Below the pieces are notes generated by a model that was not told where the DNA came from, searched no databases, and was given only the letters and a program-made list of their open reading frames with translations. The position numbers were made by a program, and so were the translations under genes. 64,000 bases of DNA from Pseudomonas sp. UBA4617 (GTDB lineage: Bacteria; Pseudomonadota; Gammaproteobacteria; Pseudomonadales; Pseudomonadaceae): contig NZ_DGIR01000019.1 in the NCBI RefSeq assembly GCF_002386445.1, positions 108,114-172,113 of the forward strand, read 5' to 3'. This document shows positions 16,366 to 26,200 of the stretch, in pieces (within the stretch, counting starts at the first letter, position 1; the number at the start of each line of letters is the position of its first letter).

Positions 16366-17301
16366 TCAGTCGTTGCGCTCGATGATCGCCGAGCCCCACG
16401 ACAGGCCTACACCGAAGCCACTGAGGGCAACGCGCTTATGCTGCGAGTTGAGCACGTGCTTTTCCAGCAGCAGCGGGATGCTCGATGACACGGTGTTGCC
16501 GGTTTCGACCATGTCCTTGACGAATTTCTCGCGCTGCTCGCCCTCATCGAAGCGCTGAGCCACTGCATCGACGATCGCCGCACTGCCTTGATGCAGGCAG
16601 TACAGGTCGATGTCCTCGGCGCGCAAGTGGCTGGCCTCGAGCAACTGCTGCAGGTGCGCTGGCACTTTGACCAAGGCGAAGTTGTAGACCTGACGACCGT
16701 TCATGAAGAATTTGCCGGCCGTCGTGCGCAGGTGCTCGGCACCCGCACCATCGCTGCCGAACAGCGACTTGCCGAGCTGCCAGGCTGCATCCTCGCCCAT
16801 CCAGGTCGCGGTGGCCGCATCACCGAACAACATGGTGGTGTTGCGATCCTCGGGGTCGACAATCTTCGAATACGGGTCGGCGGTAATCAGCAGGCCATTC
16901 TTCAAGCCCGCCGCCTCCATGAAACCCTTCATCGCATACAGGCCATAGACGTAGCCGGAGCAGCCCAGGGAAATATCGAACGCCGCGACCTGGGTGGTCA
17001 GCCCCAGCTTGTGCTGGACGATCGCAGCCGTATGCGGCAGGCCTTCGGCATCGCCGTTCTGGGTGACCACGATCACCACCTCGATGGCCGCCGGGTCAAG
17101 CGAGGGATTGGCAGCGAACAACGTCCGGGCCGCCTCAACGCACAGGTCGGAGGTTTCCTGGGTCGCATCCTTGCGCGGCAGGAAGGTCGAACCGATCTTG
17201 CCGAAGATGAAATCCTGATCCTTGCCGAATTTCGCACCCTGAGCGTAGTTATCCACGCCTTCTACAGGTACGTAACTGGCGATGCTTTTGATGCCAATCA
17301 T
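16366..17301 (-). CDS. KAS III-like (FabH-type) 3-oxoacyl-ACP synthase of the flagellin glycosylation locus
   Basis: A 311-residue thiolase-fold enzyme with the FabH triad Cys114 (DISLGCSGY), His237 (CLHQGSA) and Asn269 (ETGNTVSSSIP) all present, so it is predicted to be active. FabH enzymes condense acyl-CoA with malonyl-ACP. A homologue lies in the P. syringae flagellin glycosylation island (orf3/fgt3), where it is thought to supply an acyl chain for the modified sugar. The position next to fliC supports that role here rather than general fatty acid synthesis. The ATG at 17301 was chosen as the family start (MIGIKSIASYVP). Confidence 0.85.
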   Translation of the reverse strand: MIGIKSIASYVPVEGVDNYAQGAKFGKDQDFIFGKIGSTFLPRKDATQETSDLCVEAARTLFAANPSLDPAAIEVVIVVTQNGDAEGLPHTAAIVQHKLGLTTQVAAFDISLGCSGYVYGLYAMKGFMEAAGLKNGLLITADPYSKIVDPEDRNTTMLFGDAATATWMGEDAAWQLGKSLFGSDGAGAEHLRTTAGKFFMNGRQVYNFALVKVPAHLQQLLEASHLRAEDIDLYCLHQGSAAIVDAVAQRFDEGEQREKFVKDMVETGNTVSSSIPLLLEKHVLNSQHKRVALSGFGVGLSWGSAIIERND

Positions 17302-17608
17302 TGTGGCTTCCCGATGGAAATGGCAAAAATTCGCAGGTGCCGTGACCCTGAATGCAAAACCTGCACCCCACGCCAACGGGACTACCCACAGACTCAATAG
17401 ATTAAAGATGCGCGTTTCGACTGCCAAGTCACGACTATACCGACAATCCGCCAAATGCTGATGGCGAACTGTTGGCCAGCTTTTTGCTAAACGACCTGTA
17501 TCAATGCCTTCGCTGCCGTTTAACTGACGCGGCAGCGGTTCGATCGACGCTACCGGATTTACGCCGTCAAGCGTGGCAGCCCCATAGTCAGCGCGAGCAC
17601 AGTCTCAT
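17302..17608. other. Divergent intergenic region between the KAS III-like gene and the sugar cassette
   Basis: 307 bases without a gene, less GC-rich than its neighbours. It holds the control signals of two divergent transcripts, including the sigma54-like site at 17473-17489. No RNA gene or repeat was seen. Confidence 0.6.
17473..17489 (+). promoter_or_regulatory. Possible sigma54 promoter of the sugar cassette
   Basis: TGGCCA-GCTTT-TTGCTA keeps the invariant GG and GC ten bases apart and matches TTGC fully, with two mismatches in the -24 half. It lies 120 bases upstream of the first cassette gene. If real, it would place the cassette under flagellar (RpoN) control. Confidence 0.35.
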
Positions 17609-18727
17609 ATGGCAAAGCCTATAACCGTCACCAGCCCTCTGATGCCGCCTCTGGAGTCCTTTCTGCCTTACCTGGAGCAGATCTGGGACAGCCGGTTACT
17701 GACCAACTGCGGTCAGTTCCACCAGCAACTGGAGGAAGCGCTGGCTGAACACCTTGGGGTCAAGTACATCTCGCTGTTTTCCAATGGCACGCTAGCGCTG
17801 GTCACCGCGCTGCAGGCCTTGCGCATAACCGGCGAAGTGATCACCACGCCGTATTCGTTTGTCGCCACCGCCCACTCACTGCTTTGGAACAGCCTCAAAC
17901 CTGTGTTCGTCGATATTGACCCACACAGCAACAACCTCGATCCGCAACGCATTGTAGAGGCAATCACCCCGGCAACCACCGCAATCATGCCGGTGCATTG
18001 CTATGGCATCCCCTGCGATGTGGAGGGCATACAGACGGTGGCCGACACCTATGGCCTGAAAGTCATCTACGATGCCGCCCATTCGTTTGGCGTACGCCTC
18101 AACGGGCAGAGCCTCCTCAACCATGGTGACCTTTCGGTACTGAGTTTCCACGCAACCAAGGTATTCAACACCTTCGAGGGCGGTGCGATCGTCTGTCAGG
18201 ACGAGAAGACCAAGCGGCGCATCGATTACCTGAAGAACTTCGGTTTCGCCGACGAGGTCACGGTCATAGCCCCGGGCATCAACGGCAAGATGAATGAATT
18301 GCAGGCAGCATTCGGCCTGCTGCAGTTGCGTCATATAGATGGTGCGTTATCTCGCCGCCGCACGATCTACGAACGTTACTACGATCGCCTGGCAGCGGTA
18401 CCAGGCATAAGCCTGATGAGCCCGCCCGCCAATGTCGAGTGGAATTACGCCTACTGCCCGATCATGGTCAACGGCGAGCGCTTTGGCATCAGCCGCGACG
18501 AACTGTACGAGCGCTTCCGCGCTGTCGACATTCTGGTACGTCGTTATTTCTATCCGCTGATCTGCGAATTCCCCATGTACCGCGGGCTGGAAAGCGCCAA
18601 TCTGGACAAGCTGCGCATTGCCCAGCAAGTCTCGCGTCAGGTGCTTTGCCTGCCGATCTATCCAGATCTGGACGACGCGACCCAGGATCGCATCCTGTCC
18701 ATCATCATCGAAGGACAAGGTGCCTGA
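17609..18727 (+). CDS. DegT/DnrJ/EryC1-type PLP-dependent sugar aminotransferase
   Basis: A 372-residue fold-type I aminotransferase. Visible are the PLP phosphate-site turn (SNGTLAL, about 58-64), the Asp that holds the pyridine nitrogen (Asp155 in YDAAHSFG) and the Schiff-base Lys184 (SFHATKVFNTFEGGAI). Enzymes of this group add an amino group to a nucleotide keto-sugar, for instance making 4-amino-4,6-dideoxy sugars such as viosamine. It is the first gene of a seven-gene plus-strand cassette with the next start three bases after its stop. The exact sugar cannot be read from the sequence. Confidence 0.88.
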   Translation: MAKPITVTSPLMPPLESFLPYLEQIWDSRLLTNCGQFHQQLEEALAEHLGVKYISLFSNGTLALVTALQALRITGEVITTPYSFVATAHSLLWNSLKPVFVDIDPHSNNLDPQRIVEAITPATTAIMPVHCYGIPCDVEGIQTVADTYGLKVIYDAAHSFGVRLNGQSLLNHGDLSVLSFHATKVFNTFEGGAIVCQDEKTKRRIDYLKNFGFADEVTVIAPGINGKMNELQAAFGLLQLRHIDGALSRRRTIYERYYDRLAAVPGISLMSPPANVEWNYAYCPIMVNGERFGISRDELYERFRAVDILVRRYFYPLICEFPMYRGLESANLDKLRIAQQVSRQVLCLPIYPDLDDATQDRILSIIIEGQGA

Positions 18728-18730
18728 TCA

Positions 18731-19999
18731 ATGGCCATCAATGTATTGGTATTTCCCTGCGGTTCGGAAAATGCTTCAGAGATACACCAGGCACTGATGC
18801 ACTCTGTCCACGTCAAGCTGTTTGGTGCCTCCAGCGTCGACGACCATGGCCGCCAGCTTTTCGACACTTACAACGGCCAGCTGCCGCGCATTGATGACGA
18901 GCGCTTCGATCAGGCATTTTCCGCCTTGCTCGATGAATGGCAGATCGAACTGGTGTTTGCCACGCATGACACTATCCAGGCCTACCTCAGCGAACGCATC
19001 GAGCGCTTCGGTGTGGCACTGGTCAATGGCGACCCAGAAACCTGCGCGCTTGCCAGGCGCAAGTCATCGACCTACGCAGCGTTCGCTGACCAGCCTTGGG
19101 TACCTGCCGTCTATGCAAGCCCGGAAGACGTTGAGCAGTGGCCCGCAGTGGTCAAGCCAGATCTCGGCCAGGGCGGCCAGGGGTTCGAGCGGGTAGCCAA
19201 CGCGCAAGATGCACGCGCCGCGCTTGAGCGAACTCACCTGCCGTTGTTGGTCGAATACCTACCAGGGGAGGAAATCACGGTTGATTGCTTCAGCGATTTC
19301 CAGCACGAACTGCGCTGGGTGGGGCCGCGCAACCGCGAGCGGGTGCGTGCCGGTATTTCCATGCGCAGCACATTTCCTGCCCCGGACCCGTCCATAGATG
19401 CCATCGCTGCAACCCTGAACAAGCGCCTGCGCCTTCGCGGCCCCTGGTTCTTCCAGCTCAAGCGCGACCGCCAGCAACGCTGGAAGCTGCTGGAAATAAG
19501 TTGCCGGGTGGCGGGGTCAATGGTGGCCCAGCGTGCCCGCGGTGTGAACCTGCCACTGATGGCTATCCATGACCACCTGGAACGCCGCGTCACGCCCTTG
19601 CCGCAAACCGCAGTCAACCTGATCGAACGGCGCATCCAGACTGTTGCGCAGCTGGACTGGCCCTTCGACACGGTCTACATCGACTTCGACGAAACCGTCA
19701 TCCGCGACGGCCGCGCCATACCCTCGACGCTGTACTTCCTCTATCGCATGCAATGCAAAGGCAAGCGCCTGATCCTGCTTACCCGGCACGCGAGCGACCC
19801 ACGCGATACCTTGCGCAAGGCCCGCATTGCCGTCGAACTGTTCGACGAGATCATTCATATCACTGACGGTCGAGCGAAATCCGAATTCATTCGCGGCAAT
19901 TCGATCTTCATTGACAACCATTTCCCTGAGCGCCTGGATGTCGCCACCCACTGCGCCATACCCGTCTTCGATGTTGATGCTCTGGAGTTTCTTTCGTGA
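18731..19999 (+). CDS. ATP-grasp ligase fused to a HAD-like phosphatase domain
   Basis: A 422-residue fusion. Residues 1-300 form a carbamoyl-phosphate-synthase-like ATP-grasp enzyme: pre-ATP domain, ATP-binding VVKPDLGQGGQGF (Lys142), VEYLPGEE, and the metal-binding LLEISCRVAGSM. Residues about 312-422 form a HAD-like domain with motif I DFDET (Asp318, Asp320), a Thr motif (LLTRH) and acidic motif IV (FIDNH). ATP-grasp enzymes join a carboxylate to an amine through an acyl phosphate; the HAD domain would hydrolyse a phosphate. The pair may acylate the amino sugar, but the substrate is unknown. The stop overlaps the next start (GTGA). Confidence 0.82.
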   Translation: MAINVLVFPCGSENASEIHQALMHSVHVKLFGASSVDDHGRQLFDTYNGQLPRIDDERFDQAFSALLDEWQIELVFATHDTIQAYLSERIERFGVALVNGDPETCALARRKSSTYAAFADQPWVPAVYASPEDVEQWPAVVKPDLGQGGQGFERVANAQDARAALERTHLPLLVEYLPGEEITVDCFSDFQHELRWVGPRNRERVRAGISMRSTFPAPDPSIDAIAATLNKRLRLRGPWFFQLKRDRQQRWKLLEISCRVAGSMVAQRARGVNLPLMAIHDHLERRVTPLPQTAVNLIERRIQTVAQLDWPFDTVYIDFDETVIRDGRAIPSTLYFLYRMQCKGKRLILLTRHASDPRDTLRKARIAVELFDEIIHITDGRAKSEFIRGNSIFIDNHFPERLDVATHCAIPVFDVDALEFLS

Positions 20000-20757
20000 A
20001 AACCGTCAAGTCCGACCATAACCGCCGCCTGGTCATGCGCCACCTGCGGGACACCAGGATCGAGCCGCTGGACAAGGATTTTCCGCATTCGGCACTTATT
20101 TCCCGGGCGACCTATTCGCCATGGTATGCCGATGCCGCATTCATGGAGGTGTTCGAACGCATTCAGGGCCTTACGTTGGTCGATATCTATCGTTGCCATG
20201 AGTTGTGGGATCTGCTTCGGCAAACCGCCAACGTCGCAGGCGATGTCATCGAAGTCGGCGTGTGGAAAGGTGGCACCGGGCTGCTCGCCGCCAAGCGCCT
20301 GGCGCAACTTGAAAGCACCAAGCACCTGCTGCTCTGCGACACTTTCTGTGGCGTGGTGAAAGCCGGCGCCAACGACACGCTTTACCAAGGCGGCGAGCAC
20401 GCCGACACCAGCCTGGAGAGCGTGGCCGCACTGCTCGAAGGTGAGCAACTGAAGGACCGCGCCACGCTGCTGCAAGGGATTTTCCCGGAGCAGACTGGCA
20501 GCGAGGCCGAGGAGCGTCGTTTCTCGTTCTGCCATATCGACGTGGACACCTACCAATCGGCCAAGGACATCTTCGAGTGGGTTACGCCGCGCCTGAACAG
20601 GCATGGCGTCATCGTCTTCGACGACTACGGTTTCTGGGGCTGCGAAGGCGTGGCCAGGCTGGTGGAAGACCTGGCTGACCACCCAGAATACTTCCTGTTG
20701 CGAAACCTCAATGGCCACGCCGTCATGCTCAAGCTGACCGAGGCGAGCCATGTTTGA
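19996..20757 (+). CDS. TylF/macrocin-O-methyltransferase-family protein
   Basis: A 253-residue SAM-dependent methyltransferase of the TylF family. It shows the SAM-binding segment (VIEVGVWKGGTGLLAAKRL, about 82-100), and the metal-binding acidic residues in HIDVDTYQSAKDIFEWV and VIVFDDYGFWGCEG. The family O-methylates sugars in antibiotics and surface glycans. The start is a GTG overlapping the previous stop by four bases, and the gene overlaps the next by eight, so expression is coupled. O-methylation of the flagellin sugar is inferred from context. Confidence 0.85.
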   Translation: MKTVKSDHNRRLVMRHLRDTRIEPLDKDFPHSALISRATYSPWYADAAFMEVFERIQGLTLVDIYRCHELWDLLRQTANVAGDVIEVGVWKGGTGLLAAKRLAQLESTKHLLLCDTFCGVVKAGANDTLYQGGEHADTSLESVAALLEGEQLKDRATLLQGIFPEQTGSEAEERRFSFCHIDVDTYQSAKDIFEWVTPRLNRHGVIVFDDYGFWGCEGVARLVEDLADHPEYFLLRNLNGHAVMLKLTEASHV

Positions 20758-21454
20758 GCTGCTGCATGCCGAACGCTTCCCCGCCCATTACCAGACCCTC
20801 GAAACGCGGAAAGTGAAACAACTTTTCGAGCAATGGAAATCTGGCAGTTCAGCACCTGTTTCGGTCCTGGACTATGGCATGGGCCATGGCAAGTACTTGC
20901 GCATGTTCCGTGAGCTGGGGTTGCAAGCCACCGGCGTGGATATCAACCCGCAATACATCGAACAAGCCCGGGGCGCCGGCTTCGAGGCCTTGCACGAGTC
21001 CGAGCTGGAAACGCTGGGCAAACGATTCGACGTCATTTTCCTCAGTCACCTGATCGAACACCTGGACCCCAACCAACTGCTGCACCTGCTCGACCGCCTG
21101 ATCGCCCTGCTCGCACCACAGGGCCGGCTGGTCATGATCAGCCCGGTCCTGGGCGAACGCTTCTTTCACGATTTCTCCCATGTGCGCCCCTATTACCCGC
21201 AAAGCATTCGGCATGCCTTCGGCCAGTCCAGTTCGCCTCTGTCATTCGGCGCCCATGAGCGCATCGTGCTCAAGGACATTTACTTTTTCCGCGACCCTTG
21301 GCGCACGCGCTTGTGGCGTTCCTTCTATGTTCAGGACACCCCGCTCTCCCCGTTCACCCGTGTGCTGAACAAAGGCTTCGACCTCGCCTGGCGGCTTACC
21401 GATGGCCAACTGGGGGCTACCAGTTCCTGGCTGGGGGTCTATCACACGTGCTGA
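20750..21454 (+). CDS. Class I SAM-dependent methyltransferase
   Basis: A 234-residue protein with Rossmann motif I (VLDYGMGHGKYLRMF, about 40-54), a motif II acid (GVDINPQYIEQA), and the motif IV segment (FDVIFLSHLIEHL). It belongs to the broad Methyltransf_11/23 type often found in glycan clusters; the acceptor atom cannot be told. It overlaps its neighbours on both sides. A second methyltransferase in one short cassette suggests a multiply methylated product. Confidence 0.82.
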   Translation: MFELLHAERFPAHYQTLETRKVKQLFEQWKSGSSAPVSVLDYGMGHGKYLRMFRELGLQATGVDINPQYIEQARGAGFEALHESELETLGKRFDVIFLSHLIEHLDPNQLLHLLDRLIALLAPQGRLVMISPVLGERFFHDFSHVRPYYPQSIRHAFGQSSSPLSFGAHERIVLKDIYFFRDPWRTRLWRSFYVQDTPLSPFTRVLNKGFDLAWRLTDGQLGATSSWLGVYHTC

Positions 21455-22188
21455 CGACCCCCTCTCGCACGGGCCTGCCGCACGGCAAGCGGGTGGTGCT
21501 AATGCAGCCCTACTTTCTGCCTTATCTGGGTTACTACCAGCTATTGGGCGCAGCGGACCTGTTCATCAGCTACGACACCGCCCAGTTCATCAAGAACGGC
21601 TGGATCGAGCGCAACCGCTACCTGCTCGATGGCGAACCGAAGTGGTTCGGCGTTGCCTTGGAGAAGAGCAGCCATAAGCTGCCTATTCATGAAAAACGGA
21701 TCAGCCAGGGCTTTCAGTGCCAGCAGGTGGTCGAAAAGCTCAAGCACGCTTACCGCACAGCACCGTATGTACACCAGGTGCTGCCATGGCTGGCACAACT
21801 GCTGGAACAGCCAGCAGCCAGCATCGCCGAACTCAACCTCAGCGTATTGCGGGCAAGCTGTGCATTGATCGGGCTCGACACCCCCATCATCGCAGCCAGC
21901 GCACTTCCAGCGGGCGCAGGCGTCGGCGGCCAGGCAAGAGTGCTTGAACTGATGGCGGCCACAGGGGCGACCCACTACCTGAATCCGGCCGCAGGCGCTT
22001 TTCTGTACGAGGCCGGGGCATTCGCCAAAGCCGGTATCGAGCTGGAACTGCTGCACGCCGAGTTAATGCCCTACCCTCAGCAAGGGCGAGAATTCGTACC
22101 AGGCTTGTCGCTGCTCGATGCGCTGATGTTCAACCCGCCCGAAGTGCTCGGCGAGTGGGCCAGACGAGGGAGAGTGATGCATGCCTGA
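21448..22188 (+). CDS. WbqC-family protein
   Basis: The conserved opening (VVLMQPYFLPYLGYYQLLGAADLF) and the segments NGWIERNRYL and ATHYLNPAAGAFLY are signatures of the WbqC family, found in O-antigen and amino-sugar clusters and predicted to be cysteine/histidine-independent transferases of uncertain chemistry. The start was set at the GTG at 21448, which overlaps the previous stop and has a GGGGGT Shine-Dalgarno, giving 246 residues. A later GTG at 21493 is possible. The frame overlaps the next gene by eight bases. Confidence 0.8.
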   Translation: MLTTPSRTGLPHGKRVVLMQPYFLPYLGYYQLLGAADLFISYDTAQFIKNGWIERNRYLLDGEPKWFGVALEKSSHKLPIHEKRISQGFQCQQVVEKLKHAYRTAPYVHQVLPWLAQLLEQPAASIAELNLSVLRASCALIGLDTPIIAASALPAGAGVGGQARVLELMAATGATHYLNPAAGAFLYEAGAFAKAGIELELLHAELMPYPQQGREFVPGLSLLDALMFNPPEVLGEWARRGRVMHA

Positions 22189-23161
22189 CGCTATTGGCGG
22201 CTACTTCGAACTGGAGCTGCGCCAGGGCTACAGCCTGTATCCGCAGGCACTGGGCTTCAACTCCGCGCGCTCCGCACTCAAGGTCCTGTTGCGCAACATC
22301 GGGGCGCGGCGCCTGCACCTGCCTCATTACATTTGCCATGCAGTACCTGACGCTGCACACGCCGCTGGCGCGGACGTAGCGCGCTATGCAATCAACCTGC
22401 AGCTTGAGCTGGAACAACTTCCGGAACTGCCACCTGACGAGCTGTTGTTGTACGTGAACTACTTCGGTCTGAAGGATCGCTACATCAGTGATGTGCTGGC
22501 ACCGCATTACCGTGACCGACTGGTGGTCGACAACTCACAAGGGCTGTTCAGCGCGCCGCTACCTGACATCAAGACCCTCTACTCACCACGCAAGTTCGTC
22601 GGTGTACCCGACGGCGGTTGGCTGGCCAACGCACCGCCCGGCGAGTGGCAGTTGCCGCAGGGTCAGTCGACGGCGCATTTCGGTGCCCTGCTGGGGCGGC
22701 TCGAAGGCGCGCCCGAGCAGCATTACGCGGCGTTCCAGAATGTTGAAACGCAGCTTGATCATGCCCCTGCAACCGCCATGTCGAACAGCACACGGCGCGT
22801 GCTCGACAGCCTGGATTATCCCGCGATCAGCGCCCGCCGCGAGGCCAACCTGGCCTTGCTGCAACAATCGCTGGGCTCGCGCAACCAGCTGGATATCCTG
22901 CCAGCCATGCCGACAGCAGCGCTCTGCTACCCCTTGCTCCTGGGTACACCCGCTCAGGCCCAGGCCATCCGCCAACGCTTGCTGGCCGAGAGAATCTTCA
23001 TCCCCTGCTACTGGCAGGAAGTGGTTGGTGAGCCACACAGCCCGAACATAGAGAGGCAACTGGCGAGCTGCCTGCTGCCCTTGCCGATCGACCAACGCTA
23101 CGACGCAACGCACATGGAACGGCTCGCCGACCGAGTGAGCAGTTTCCTGGCCACAACCTGA
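22181..23161 (+). CDS. Divergent PLP-fold (DegT-like) protein of the sugar cassette
   Basis: A 326-residue protein resembling fold-type I aminotransferases but short and divergent. Residues that fit PLP chemistry are Asp117 (VVDNSQGLF) and Lys138 (YSPRKFVGVPDGGWL), and the N terminus (FNSARSALKVLL) resembles the phosphate-binding helix start. The C-terminal half has the usual small domain (PLLLGTPAQAQAIRQRLLAERIFIPCYW). The glycine-rich signature of sugar aminotransferases is weak, so a different PLP reaction, or a non-catalytic role, is possible. ATG at 22181 has a GAGGGAGA Shine-Dalgarno and overlaps the WbqC gene. Confidence 0.7.
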   Translation: MPDAIGGYFELELRQGYSLYPQALGFNSARSALKVLLRNIGARRLHLPHYICHAVPDAAHAAGADVARYAINLQLELEQLPELPPDELLLYVNYFGLKDRYISDVLAPHYRDRLVVDNSQGLFSAPLPDIKTLYSPRKFVGVPDGGWLANAPPGEWQLPQGQSTAHFGALLGRLEGAPEQHYAAFQNVETQLDHAPATAMSNSTRRVLDSLDYPAISARREANLALLQQSLGSRNQLDILPAMPTAALCYPLLLGTPAQAQAIRQRLLAERIFIPCYWQEVVGEPHSPNIERQLASCLLPLPIDQRYDATHMERLADRVSSFLATT

Positions 23162-23229
23162 AGACCCGAACATTCACCTTGCACGGCGCCGGCTATCACA
23201 TGCAGGCGGGCCGCACCCGGGAAATACAC

Positions 23230-26200
23230 ATGAAGACGTCATCGTTGCATGGGAAGACAAACAACCCTTACTACCTCTATGCGCCCGACTACCGCGACAC
23301 CTCGTCAGGTGTATGTGTCATGCACTACCTCTGCCATGCCCTCAACATCAGTGGCCAGGAAGCCTATGTCATCGGCTGCAAGGTAACCAATCCGAAACTG
23401 CGCACCCCAGTGCTGACGGATGCGGTCATCCAGTTGCACAAGACCATGGGTGCAGCACCGATCGCGGTATATCCGGAAGTGCTCAGCGGCAACCCGCTGA
23501 ATTGCCCGGTTGTGGTCCGTTACATGCTCAACCGGGACGGTTTCATCAACGGCCTGCACGTGGCTGCGCAAGAAAGCGACTTGTTCTTCTACTACGCTCA
23601 CGACTTCGGTGAGGGCAAACGCCGGAAAGACATGCTCACGCTGCCGATGATCGACTCCAGCCTGTTTGCGCCGCGCCCGGAGCCGGTGGTTCGCAGCGGC
23701 AATTATCTCTACCTGCATCGTTTCGACGCCGACCAGGTGGACTACGGCCTGCTGCCGCCCGATATTCAGGTACTGAGCCTGAGCAATCCACGCACGCTGC
23801 CGCAACTGGCCGAACTCTTCCAGACCGCAGAGGCGCTGTACTCCTACGAGATTTCGGCAACCTGCACCATGGCGTTGCTGTGTGGCTGCCCGGTGGTATA
23901 CCTCAGTGGCGGGCACGTAAAGACTCTGCCCTTCACCGAGCACATCGGCGATGCCGGCACGACGATGCTTGAAGAACCGGGCGGCCTCGAACGGGCTCGG
24001 CAGTCGGTCGGGCTGGCTCGTCAACGCCTACTGCACATGGAAGATGAATTCTGGCCGCAGCTGGAGCATTTCATCCAACGTACTCAGCGCAGCGCCGCCG
24101 ACTATCTCGACGCCAATCGACATCCCAGTGTGCGCGACTGGCTGTTGAACCGCATGTTGACGCCGGTCCAGCAAAGGTTGGCCGAGGAACGCCGCGTGGC
24201 ATTGCGCAATCAAACCAGCCTGGCCATTGTGGTAACCGACCACCAAGGCGATGCACAGGCATTGTCCTTCACGCTTGAAAGCCTGTTGCTGTGGAGTGCC
24301 AACAGCCCACTTGGGCTACGTACCTACGTTGTCAGCCAACAACCGCCCCAGACCAGTCTGCCCAGCAACGTACACTGGCTGAACTCCACACCGGGCACAG
24401 CGATACTCAACCAGATCATCCAGCAGGACGACAGCGACTGGTTGCTGCTGCTTGCTGCCGGTGATGAAATCCTGCCCAGCGGTAGCCTGATGGTCGATCT
24501 GGAGCTACCGGGTGCACAAGCATGCCGAATGCTCTACTGCGACGAGTATTATCGCGCCGCGTCAGGCTCGAGCCCGATCTTCCGCCCTGATATGAACCTC
24601 GACTACCTGTTGTCGCTCCCCGTGATAATGGGGCGCCACTGGTTACTGCGTCGCGAGCTTGTACTCGCCGCTGGCGGTTTCGACAGTCAATTCCCCGGGG
24701 CGGTCGAACTGGACATGATCCTGCGCCTGATCGAAGCGCAAGGCCTCGATGGCATCGGCCATCTGGACGAACCCCTGGTGATCTGCGACAGCCCGGACAT
24801 GGCCAGCAATCCCGACGAGCTGGCCGTTATCGAACGCCACCTGTCAGCGCGCGGCTATACCCAAGCACAGGTACGTGAGGAACCGACCCGGCATTACCAG
24901 ATAGACTATGGCCACCAGCAACAGCCTTCTGTTTCTATCGTGATTCCCGTGCAGGATCAGTTGGAGTTGGTGCAGCGCTGTGTCGAAAGTGTGCTTTCCA
25001 AAACCAGCTATGCCTTCTTCGAGTTGCTGCTGGTCGATCACGCCAGCAGCAACCCGGCCTTGCTGGAGTGGCTGGAGCAGTTGGTAATCGCGGGCGAAGG
25101 AACGATCAAAGTCCTGCGCGACGACCGCCCATTGAACCTGAGTGCCATGTATAACCTGGCTGCCGCTCAGGCTGTTGGCGACTTCCTCGTGCTGCTCGAC
25201 AACGACACAGTGATTTTCCAGGAGGATTGGCTCCAGCGCCTGCTCAACCACGCCCAGCGGCCCGAGGTGGGAGTCGTAGGCGCAAAGCAACTGGATATCA
25301 ACGGCAACATCGCCCACGCTGGCTGGGTGCTGGGCCTCGCTGGCACAGCTGCGAGCCCGGCTGCCGGGTTGCCGAACAGCGATTCAGGTTACCTGCAATG
25401 CCTGCGCGTGGACCGTGACGTAAGCGCCATCAGCAGGGCCTGCCTGATGATCCGCAGGGAGCTTTACCTAGGGCTGGGTGGGTTGGATGAAGGTGCCTTC
25501 GCGTTGCGTCACGCCGACATCGACTTGTGCCTGCGCGTGTCTGCCGAAGGTCTGCTGAACGTCTGGGCTGCTCATGCGCTGGTGGCCAACGAGCAGGGCA
25601 AAGGCTGGGGCAATGTAATGCGTGCCCCCGCCCAGCAGCAGCGCGTCCAGCAGGATGAGCAGAACCTCTACAGCAAATGGCTCGACGCCCTGACCCGTGA
25701 TCCCGCCTACAACAAGAACCTTTCGCTGCGCGGCCGCGGTCATGAGCTGCCAGCATTGCATGGCCTGACCTGGCGCCCGTTGAACTGGCGCCCGCTGCCG
25801 GTCGTGCTGGTACATCCCGATCGGGAAAATCCCGAGCGCTGCACGGCTGCCTTCCAGCAATTGCTGGAACACGCACGGATCGACGGCTACTTGAGCAACG
25901 CCTTGCTCACGCCTGTGGAACTCAATCGCTTGCAACCCGATGCGATCATCTTCCAGCACGTAGCCGATCCGCTGCGCATTCAGGCCATGGCACAGCACTA
26001 TCGCCTCAGCCAAGCCTTCAAGGTGCTGGAGGTAGTTGACCTGCCCGTTGGCCAAAGGGCATGGGAACTGCTGCATGACGCCATCGCCTGCGTCGACCGG
26101 GTCGTCGTCGCCAGCGCAGAACTGGCAGCAGCGCTAGACGGGCTGCATGGCGACATCCGTGTCAGAGAATCCCGACTGACCATGGAGTGGCAAGCGCTAC

